Source: a virus. From it: 39,258 bases of DNA. Shown one piece after another: positions 32,217-38,594 of the stretch. Location: positions 1-39,258 of IMG/VR virus record IMGVR_UViG_3300027985_001637. The stretch is one strand, 5' to 3'. Below the pieces are notes generated by a model, which was not told the DNA's origin, did no database searches, and worked only from the letters and a program-made list of their open reading frames with translations. Position numbers and translations under genes: made by a program. Positions within the stretch are counted from its first letter, which is position 1; each line of letters begins with the position of its first letter.

Positions 32217-32417
32217 CTACGAGTGAGCCAAAGCCTCAGTGACTGTATAAAATTCTTTACAAGTACCATGACCAGGGGTTATAACACGAAGGCTTTCAAG
32301 ATCGAAGTATTTATACCGACGACGTTTAGCATCGTAGATGATAACCACTAAAGGATTATCAGGAAACTCAACTGCAACTTCGAAACATTGGCCTCGCCCA
32401 TCATGTACAAAGTCCAT
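32217..32417 (-). CDS. Small protein between the exonuclease paralogues, unknown
   Basis: A 66-residue protein with an excellent ribosome site (AAGGAGAG before ATG 32417), in the same direction as both flanking exonucleases and 13 bases from the next start. It is beta-rich: GQCFEVAVEFPDNPLVVIIY, then RRRYKYFDLESLRVITPGHG. I recognise no family. It could be an accessory to the exonuclease pair. Confidence 0.65.
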   Translation of the reverse strand: MDFVHDGRGQCFEVAVEFPDNPLVVIIYDAKRRRYKYFDLESLRVITPGHGTCKEFYTVTEALAHS

Positions 32418-32447
32418 ACAGCTCTCCTTTTCAAGTTTGGCAGAAGC

Positions 32448-32984
32448 TTAACTCATATGCTTTATAAGAGCTTCTGCTCTAAGTACACACTCATAGTCAC
32501 GGTTCATCGGAGCAAATATATTGCCTTCCTTCAGCTCGTCAGATATGTTATCAACAAACTTGGTACAGTTCGTTACAAAAGTATCCTGAAACAGGGACAA
32601 CTGGCCGATAGAGGCACACATTTTTCTGAGGCCCCGAAACTCACTTTTTGTAATGAAATAATAAGCCCCTTCACCCTGCCTCATATTCTCAAGCCATCTG
32701 AAAAAACGTTCGACTACTATAGCATTCTCAACATGCTGTACAGAGGTTCCGAACAAAGCATTAACATGGTCAACATTGTTCGGAACTTTGGGGTCATGCC
32801 ATGAAGCCAAAGAACTGAGATCAATCTCAGCATGGTGCTCGCTAACCTGCTCTCCGACATTGAAATGGCAGGCAAAACGTATACCAGTATGCACTGAAGT
32901 ATCGAAAGGAACTGCAGATATATCAAAAATTGCAGAATTGCTCGATGCTCCAAGCCGGCCAACTAATACATAAAAGTTTTTCAC
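32448..32984 (-). CDS. Degenerate exonuclease paralogue (catalytic residues lost)
   Basis: A 178-residue protein aligned along its length with the neighbouring exonuclease. FYVLVGRL stands for VMIDIETL, and NSAIFDISAVPFD for NATILELVAVPFN, so D11 and E13 become L7 and G9. The motif II Asp aligns with Arg (KSEFRG for KGRLDM), and the motif III His is missing (MNRDYECV for PHDPMADCV). The start is GTG 32984, with AGAGAGG six bases upstream; an ATG at 33020 gives a longer frame but lacks a site. It is probably a non-catalytic partner or a regulator. Promoter-like TTTACA lies upstream. Confidence 0.7.
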   Translation of the reverse strand: MKNFYVLVGRLGASSNSAIFDISAVPFDTSVHTGIRFACHFNVGEQVSEHHAEIDLSSLASWHDPKVPNNVDHVNALFGTSVQHVENAIVVERFFRWLENMRQGEGAYYFITKSEFRGLRKMCASIGQLSLFQDTFVTNCTKFVDNISDELKEGNIFAPMNRDYECVLRAEALIKHMS

Positions 32985-33029
32985 AGCTTGCCTCTCTTTA
33001 TATAAATATGTTGTTGCCAAAGATGATAT

Positions 33030-33058
33030 AAATTAACACAAGCACAGTCATTTGTAAA
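33030..33058 (-). promoter_or_regulatory. Promoter-like element upstream of the degenerate exonuclease
   Basis: On the minus strand: ATAAAAAAGTATTTACA (TTTACA at 33058-33053), 17 bases, then TAATTT. The upstream A-tract and -35 match the other early elements; the -10 is weak. It lies in a 182-base gap between the DUF2800 gene and this gene. Confidence 0.4.
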
Positions 33059-33121
33059 TACTTTTTTATGACTATTTAAAAATAATTCTAATAGCTAACT
33101 TAATAGTGTTATTTATCTACA

Positions 33122-33157
33122 TATAGCAGGCACTTATACTAACGAGTGCCTGCTATA
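33122..33157 (-). terminator. Stem-loop after the DUF2800 gene
   Basis: A perfect 13-bp stem, TATAGCAGGCACT (33122-33134) / AGTGCCTGCTATA (33145-33157), with a 10-base loop, nine bases after the DUF2800 stop on the minus strand. GC-rich in the middle. No strong T tract follows. It probably ends the primase-DUF2800 unit. Confidence 0.65.
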
Positions 33158-33166
33158 AATCTTTAT

Positions 33167-34420
33167 TTAAGCTTTTGCGAGCTTCATAACTTCTGCAAAA
33201 GCAGACCTCGGGTCGTTAGGCTGAATAGCCGGACGTACGTCGTCTTCAGTAACGAGTGTCGGTGAGCCAGGCTTTTTAGTCCACAGCTTCTGAAAGCTCT
33301 CATTCTTCTTCAAGCTCTTGTGCACTTTTTCTGCCTGAGCAACAGACAGAACCTTGGTATCGACAAACTGCTCAAAATCAATACCGAGTGCACTTGCAAG
33401 AGAAGCTAGACCCAGAAGAGCTTTCTTCTCATTTTTCCAAACTCTGGAGCTCCGGCCTTCAACCATCTTAAAACCGGGATAAGCTTTACCAGCAGACAGT
33501 CTGTTCGAGATTCCGAGTTTCACAGTTTTGATAAACTGCTCAACATCCTTAGCCTTTTCAAGCAATTGAGCAACACTCTCATGGTCGTTCAGAAAATCTG
33601 TCATAGTAGTCTCTCCTGAATTTATATGATCCAACACTGACATAACATCATCCAGCATGTTAAAAACACTCCGTACATACCCTTCACAGTTTGTGCCAGC
33701 ACACCAACGACACTGCTCTCGCCCCGGAATGCAAGGTGCTTCAGGGTCTCGTGTAGCTTGTATCCCCCTGGTCAAGTCGATATAGACCCAATTGTAAAGC
33801 TCTGTACTGCTATATGTACAACTGTTATAGCAATCCAGCCTGGGTTGGACTATATGTGTGTGTATCTTCAAAGGACTACTGGGAGACAGAAGAACTGATC
33901 CTGAGGCATAGCTCATTGCCTGAACGTTCCGCTCAGGGTCAACCCAGACACCTCGTCCAAACTTCCAGTCAAACACATCAACATTTTTTGCGGACATGAT
34001 TATAGCATCTGCAGTACCTGACACCTCAGGAAGCCCTGCATATGCTAAAGACGTTGAAGCTTCAACTTTTACTGTCAGCTCACCATCTGTCAATAAACGT
34101 CTACTGTAAATCTGCATGAAATAGTCAAAGCACTCTTCAGTAACCAGACGTTGTTCGCGACTCAACTGTTCATACAGTGACTCCCACAGACTTCTTGCAG
34201 AGGCTTTAGAAGTCTGTGAGCCAACAGACAACTTGTCATAAAACTTGTAGCGAAGTTTTGCTTCTACAACCTTATGCAGTAACGATCCTTCTTCAGCATA
34301 AACAGAAGAAGGAGAAGGGTAGAGTCTCTGAATTCGTCGAGACCCCGGGCATGCCAGTCTCCGACTTACCGAAGACGGACTACACTCAGCATGTATCTGA
34401 TTTTGTACAACATCAGTCAT
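33167..34420 (-). CDS. DUF2800 protein, Cas4/RecB-like PD-(D/E)XK nuclease
   Basis: A 417-residue DUF2800 protein. Visible family elements are CSPSSVSRRLACPGSRRIQ, YAEEGSLLHKVVEAKL (the early E/H of Cas4-like folds), EVSGTADAIIMS then DVFDWKFGRGVWVDPERNVQ (catalytic D-x-K and following Q), and a Cys cluster C-x2-C-x3-C near ECRWCAGTNCEGY that may hold an Fe-S centre as in Cas4/AddB relatives. Other phages carry it beside DUF2815 and PolA. It probably processes DNA ends in recombination or replication. It begins 18 bases after the primase-helicase gene ends. Confidence 0.85.
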   Translation of the reverse strand: MTDVVQNQIHAECSPSSVSRRLACPGSRRIQRLYPSPSSVYAEEGSLLHKVVEAKLRYKFYDKLSVGSQTSKASARSLWESLYEQLSREQRLVTEECFDYFMQIYSRRLLTDGELTVKVEASTSLAYAGLPEVSGTADAIIMSAKNVDVFDWKFGRGVWVDPERNVQAMSYASGSVLLSPSSPLKIHTHIVQPRLDCYNSCTYSSTELYNWVYIDLTRGIQATRDPEAPCIPGREQCRWCAGTNCEGYVRSVFNMLDDVMSVLDHINSGETTMTDFLNDHESVAQLLEKAKDVEQFIKTVKLGISNRLSAGKAYPGFKMVEGRSSRVWKNEKKALLGLASLASALGIDFEQFVDTKVLSVAQAEKVHKSLKKNESFQKLWTKKPGSPTLVTEDDVRPAIQPNDPRSAFAEVMKLAKA

Positions 34421-34438
34421 ATCATAGCTCCTGTAAAA

Positions 34439-36943
34439 TTAGCCCCTAAGCTCGATGTGCAACTCAACATCTGTGGCTTTAACTAACGGGGGTAATAGAA
34501 AAAACTTCTGCCTTTTCCGGGTAACATAGCCTTTAAAAACTCTCAAATTTTTTGTAAATTCTTTCGATGCCAGCTTAGTGAATGGTGTTTTTGCTTTATG
34601 CAAAGTCCCTGTATAAACTCCACAGTATTCTTCTAAAGCATATTTAACCTCAGCCACGGTGTGTTTAGCATTGCCTACAAGATTTACAAGCTTAGCTAAT
34701 TCACTCTGAGTCCAAAGCCGAGGCATAGCTTGTGTTTCAGCTATATAAAAGCTATACATATCAGCTTGACCTATGTCACCAGTAAACCAGCCAATACTAC
34801 TTAAATAATCAGACCAATTGATAGACTTAGGCTCAGCATACCCGAAAAGCTGGCATAGATGCTGAGATACACCTCGTTCACAATCTTTAAAATCTCGGTT
34901 AGTCTGCTCAATCAGCTCTATGATATGGTCATTCAAACTCCAAGCCTTCTGAATAGGCCTTTTAGGGTGTTTCTTTTTATACTCTTGCAGATGAAAAAGT
35001 ATTTCAGCATATAACTGTTGTCTATCCATCTGTTTAAGAGCTTCAGAATCGCACATATCGACAGGGATATACCCAAACTTTCTTGAACCTGTGGCTGGTG
35101 TAAATAAATCCAGTTTATTAGTTGTGCCGATAATGAGTGCTGTTCTAAGCCGGCTTCGCATATACGAATCCCATAAGTCCCGAAATGTTGCAGTATGTGT
35201 ATCAATACTCTCTTTAAGCTTATTTATATGCAGAGGATTGAATAACTCTTCACATTCATCAACTCGTACCACAGCTTTCGTAACCAAGAGTCGTCGCCAA
35301 TCATCACTCCCAGATTTGACCAGGGATGCAGGAGCTTCAGCTCTATAGTTTTCGAGCTCTTTAGGTATGAGAAAGTCGACCCAAGTTGACTTTCTTGTAT
35401 GCTGAGTGCCTGCAAGAACAAGCATGAGGTTTATTTTAGGCTCTTCTTGTTCAAAGAAATGTATACCGACTAACGAGTAAAGAGCCATTCTGATAAGGTC
35501 TTTATAGTGAGGTCTATCATCTGATGTTTTCAGAGACTCAATAACTGAGTGAAATCGCTCAACACCATCCCAGGGCTTAGACTTAATCCACCGCTTGAAG
35601 GCATTCTCGTCTTTAGCCATACTGATAAGATAATCAAGAAGTTGAGCGGTATTCTTCTGAGAAATACTGGTTTTATACCGATTCTGCAAAAAAGCCTGAA
35701 GTACAGGTACAAGAGGCTTGTACGGATAGACCTGACTAAAACCTTCAGGCCTAAAACTTTTATAGTACTCATTTGCACAAAACCAGCGGGTAACTGTTTC
35801 TTCAGGGCCTTTAAAACAGTATCCACCACCCATTGAGTCAAAATATAACTCAAGCTCTTCATAATCCATCAAAGCTTTGACATTTCTCAGAGACTGAACA
35901 TCAGGCACAAAAACCTTATTGCCTTTCGACCCTCGTTCAAGCAGGTCAGGAAAATTAAACTGGCAGTATTTAGCGATATGAATAAGAGTTTTCATCGAAA
36001 CTATACTCTTATCGAGCTTCAGCATCTTAGATTTAGTTGATGCTAAAAGCTTGTTAAACTTGTCTTGTACATCGTCTTCACTGACAAAACCAGCCTTATC
36101 TTTTTTAGACCAATTGAGAAAACACTGATATACAGTTTCAGTATCATCACTATCAATCATTGATAGCATAATGCTTTGGTGAGCACAGGCTTGCCCTACA
36201 AGCACCCAATAATCATAATTCGTCTCAACATTGAGAAACCGTAGAGCACTACAAGCTTCTCGTATTTTAGCATTTATCGTAGGCGGAATAACTTCGAAAA
36301 TATCTTTGACTTTCTCGATACTAACAATTTTGCTAAGCCCGCTAAACTTAGCCAGTGTAACTGAACTACCCTGAGTCAGGCTATTTTCTGTTACAGGGCC
36401 AGCATTACCAGCCAAAGACGGTACGAGCTTAGCTAAAGTCTCAAAAGAAATATCACTAATTTTGTCAGTTGACGAAAAAAGCTTGTCTGTAATGGTGAGA
36501 AAACAGCTTTTATACCGTATATCACCACTAAACAAATCGCCAGGCTTAGTGGCACACTGTGTTAAAGCTATTTCATCAAGCTTCTTGGCACACTCAGGAG
36601 TCGCCCTATATATAAGATGTACACCATGGCCTGACGGGGAATAGTGGGCATGTGTAGGGTTTTCAGCTAAAAAGAACTTAACTGAGGCAGGAATTTCTTT
36701 CGTCGTGTTGGCTTTCTTGCCTGTAGGATCAACGTCTATATCAATACCAACATAGCCATTTCCGTTAGGCGGAAAGACAATGCCATACCATGGTGATCCA
36801 GCTATCAAGTTTTTTGCATTTTGTCTTGCAATTTCATATGAGAGAGGCTTCCCTTTGCCCAAACCTGTGGCAGGAGCTTTGTTTTTCTTGTTGGGTGTGG
36901 CCTCACAATGTGTCCAATAAACCTCTGCTTTCAACCTATCCAT
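34439..36943 (-). CDS. Primase-helicase with VapE-like ATPase domain
   Basis: An 834-residue replication protein. Residues about 1-150 form an AEP/PrimPol-like primase: YVGIDIDVDPTG (acidic D-x-D pair), then HYSPSGHGVHLIY and the KSCFLTITD segment. A linker region about 230-380 may be PriCT-like. Residues about 480-660 match the VapE (virulence-associated E) P-loop domain: LAGTQHTRKST near 515 in place of the classical GxxxxGKS, VRVDECEELF near 560, the TATFRDLWDS and LIIGTTNKLDLFTPATGSRK block. It would unwind and prime at the phage origin. It lies 39 bases downstream of the tandem-HTH gene. Confidence 0.85.
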   Translation of the reverse strand: MDRLKAEVYWTHCEATPNKKNKAPATGLGKGKPLSYEIARQNAKNLIAGSPWYGIVFPPNGNGYVGIDIDVDPTGKKANTTKEIPASVKFFLAENPTHAHYSPSGHGVHLIYRATPECAKKLDEIALTQCATKPGDLFSGDIRYKSCFLTITDKLFSSTDKISDISFETLAKLVPSLAGNAGPVTENSLTQGSSVTLAKFSGLSKIVSIEKVKDIFEVIPPTINAKIREACSALRFLNVETNYDYWVLVGQACAHQSIMLSMIDSDDTETVYQCFLNWSKKDKAGFVSEDDVQDKFNKLLASTKSKMLKLDKSIVSMKTLIHIAKYCQFNFPDLLERGSKGNKVFVPDVQSLRNVKALMDYEELELYFDSMGGGYCFKGPEETVTRWFCANEYYKSFRPEGFSQVYPYKPLVPVLQAFLQNRYKTSISQKNTAQLLDYLISMAKDENAFKRWIKSKPWDGVERFHSVIESLKTSDDRPHYKDLIRMALYSLVGIHFFEQEEPKINLMLVLAGTQHTRKSTWVDFLIPKELENYRAEAPASLVKSGSDDWRRLLVTKAVVRVDECEELFNPLHINKLKESIDTHTATFRDLWDSYMRSRLRTALIIGTTNKLDLFTPATGSRKFGYIPVDMCDSEALKQMDRQQLYAEILFHLQEYKKKHPKRPIQKAWSLNDHIIELIEQTNRDFKDCERGVSQHLCQLFGYAEPKSINWSDYLSSIGWFTGDIGQADMYSFYIAETQAMPRLWTQSELAKLVNLVGNAKHTVAEVKYALEEYCGVYTGTLHKAKTPFTKLASKEFTKNLRVFKGYVTRKRQKFFLLPPLVKATDVELHIELRG

Positions 36944-36982
36944 AGATAATCACTCTCAAGTTGGTAGAAAACTGCAAAATAA

Positions 36983-37480
36983 CTACTCAGCATTATGCTC
37001 AGTCACAAAAACACCCTCAGTCAAGAGTATTTCGCCTATCGTCATTTGGCTATTCTGAGCAACACCCTGACTTTTTAACTGTGAAAACCGATACTGAATG
37101 GCTGACTGAGAACATGAAAACAGCTTAGCCACTTGCTTCTGGGGTATATCGTAGATATAGCATAGACGTAAAAAAGCTTTTTGATACAGAGTAAAAGAAC
37201 GTTTATTACTGCATCGCTTGACAACTTTCTTTTTATCTATATCATACTTGACCAGGAGTTCAGGGAGACTCATTTTTTTATCCTGGTCCACACCAGACCT
37301 TTTCAGCTTTTTGTACCGACGTCCTATGGCTTGAGGGGTTACTCCAAAAAACTTTCCAGCATCTACTTGCGAAACACCATACTGATACAAGACCGTTAAA
37401 GCTTGTTCCTGCTCAGCATTCAGCCGGATAAAGACCTGATTATTAGCTGGGCATACCAATGTTTGCTTCACTCCGCTCAT
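36983..37480 (-). CDS. Tandem helix-turn-helix protein (candidate origin-binding or early regulator)
   Basis: A 165-residue basic protein made of two copies of one HTH unit. Residues 25-76 (ALTVLYQYGVSQVDAGKFFG, then AIGRRYKKLKRSGV) align with 100-152 (FLRLCYIYDIPQKQVAKLFS, then AIQYRFSQLKSQGV); both end in M-x(3)-E-x-L. I prefer ATG 37480 with AAAAGGA six bases upstream; an ATG at 37516 has a weaker site. It is the first early gene, behind a good promoter and beside the iteron region. It could recognise paired GGTGAAR sites and act as initiator or regulator. The family is not recognised beyond the HTH. Confidence 0.7.
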   Translation of the reverse strand: MSGVKQTLVCPANNQVFIRLNAEQEQALTVLYQYGVSQVDAGKFFGVTPQAIGRRYKKLKRSGVDQDKKMSLPELLVKYDIDKKKVVKRCSNKRSFTLYQKAFLRLCYIYDIPQKQVAKLFSCSQSAIQYRFSQLKSQGVAQNSQMTIGEILLTEGVFVTEHNAE

Positions 37481-37535
37481 ATTTTGTCCTTTTGGTATAG
37501 AAATTCTTACTTTCATTCATCTTAATTATACACAT

Positions 37536-37564
37536 CTTATATCACATAAAGTTCTTAATGTAAA
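37536..37564 (-). promoter_or_regulatory. Early operon promoter
   Basis: TTTACA (37564-37559), 17 bases containing TTTATGTGA, then TATAAG (37541-37536); both hexamers match sigma-70 at five of six positions. It lies upstream of the tandem-HTH gene, the first of the minus-strand replication genes. TATGTGA just before the -10 is shared with the element at 31483. It is the best promoter in the window. Confidence 0.65.
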
Positions 37565-37844
37565 CAAGAAAAATTCTTAATAAAATAAAATAGTTAGAAG
37601 GCTTAAATATTTATAATAAAATAAAGCATTTACGAGGAAAGAACTATTTACAGTGAAATAAGGATCTTATGTAAGTAACTTATTTTGTTTAGAATATTTG
37701 TGGGGCTTAAGTGCCTAACTTTATTAGTTAAAACACCTTCAATTTATAACAGGTATGCAGTAAGTAATAAAAAATTGAGACAAAAAGTCATAACTAACTA
37801 AATTTACTATGAATATGTGGTTTAATTAAATTCAGACCCCGGAT

Positions 37845-38262
37845 TTCACCGGTATGCTTTTCGTTATGTCGTCCATATCTGTATTTATATTAAATAGTTA
37901 AGCCCCAAAGTGGTGAAAAGAGGTGAAAAATAGGGGTGAAGTCTTTCACCCCTATTTTCTGTAATAATTTTAAAGTGTTACAGCGAAAAAGGGTGAAGGG
38001 GTGAAAAAATTTGCCTCTTCAGATTCATATATAAAAAAAAACATTTTTTTCCTAAAGTCAGTATAAAAAGTATACTCAATTTCACCCCTTTTATACATAA
38101 CTATATAATATTACTATATATTTCTATATATATTATTTCACTTTACTTTCACCGGTATAATTTAAGTTATAGAAAAAATTAGCTTAACTATTTAATATTA
38201 TTATAAATTAGGTTTTTGCAAAACGGTGAAAACAAGTAACCCTTTTTCACCCCTTCTTCACC
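37845..38262. repeat. GGTGAAR iteron cluster (candidate replication origin)
   Basis: Twelve copies of GGTGAAA/G lie within 420 bp: plus strand at 37913, 37923, 37936, 37992, 38000 and 38225; minus strand at 37845, 37945, 38080, 38147, 38245 and 38256. Most are GGGGTGAA, ACCGGTGAAA or close. Close pairs occur at spacings of 10, 13, 8 and 11 bases, and one inverted pair forms a hairpin. Between them (38030-38220) the DNA is nearly all A and T, suiting an unwinding element. Iterons plus AT-rich DNA beside an HTH gene and primase-helicase are the standard picture of an origin. Not proven from sequence. Confidence 0.7.
37928..37959. repeat. Perfect hairpin within the iteron cluster
   Basis: AAAATAGGGGTGAA (37928-37941) and TTCACCCCTATTTT (37946-37959) form a perfect 14-bp stem with a 4-base loop, GTCT, and join an inverted pair of iterons. 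On either strand the arm ends in a T-rich end, so it could also terminate transcripts. A folded strand could act as an initiation structure for the primase-helicase. Confidence 0.7.
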
Positions 38263-38550
38263 ACCTTTTAGCTGGGCTTAAAATTAAACCTTATTCCAGC
38301 CTATTTTCATCGACGAAGAAACACCTGGTCAAAATGACAGTAGTTCTCGTATTTTTAAATTAAGGAATCCAGTGGGTTTTAAAGGTAGGTTTTGTAAGAG
38401 TAGAACAGAGTAGGCTTTTAAATTTGATCCTAGGATCCACCATTAATACCTTATTCAATACTTTTTTTAAAGAGAGTAGGGTTACAAGGGCTAAGGGTTA
38501 CTGGGTTTTTTAGGCCCCTTAAACAGCGAGGTTCCATGTGAAGTGTTAAA

Positions 38551-38580
38551 AAGTAGAGCTTTAGTTCGCTAAAGCTCTAC
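38551..38580 (-). terminator. Intrinsic terminator of the repeat-linker gene
   Basis: A perfect 13-bp stem, AGTAGAGCTTTAG (38551-38563) / CTAAAGCTCTACT (38568-38580), with tetraloop TTCG on the plus strand (CGAA on the minus strand), followed on the minus strand by TTTTAAC. It lies 14 bases after the gene's stop and is the clearest rho-independent terminator in the window. Confidence 0.85.
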
Positions 38581-38594
38581 TCAAAATCTGTTAC

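Larger units (their letters stand above)
37481..38594. other. Non-coding 1.1-kb region (origin and control)
   Basis: No convincing gene is present in either strand. In order, the region holds the early promoter (37536-37564), a DnaA-box match TTATACACA (37526-37534), an AT-rich stretch (37565-37840), the GGTGAAR iterons (37845-38262) with the hairpin at 37928-37959, very AT-rich DNA at 38030-38220, and a T/G-rich part with palindrome GATCCTAGGATC (38426-38437) and two AGGGTTAC copies (38478 and 38496). It ends with the terminator at 38551. It is much longer than any other gap. Confidence 0.75.

Noticed and set aside
37565-37844. Small genes or tRNA in the long non-coding region
   Set aside because: Reading frames are short, start without ribosome sites and have no protein-like composition. 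No cloverleaf with T-loop GTTCRA was seen.
38400-38550. attP-like or cos-like site in the region after the iterons
   Set aside because: No integrase gene exists and no sequence resembling a known cos site is visible. The palindrome GATCCTAGGATC alone is too short to support such a claim.
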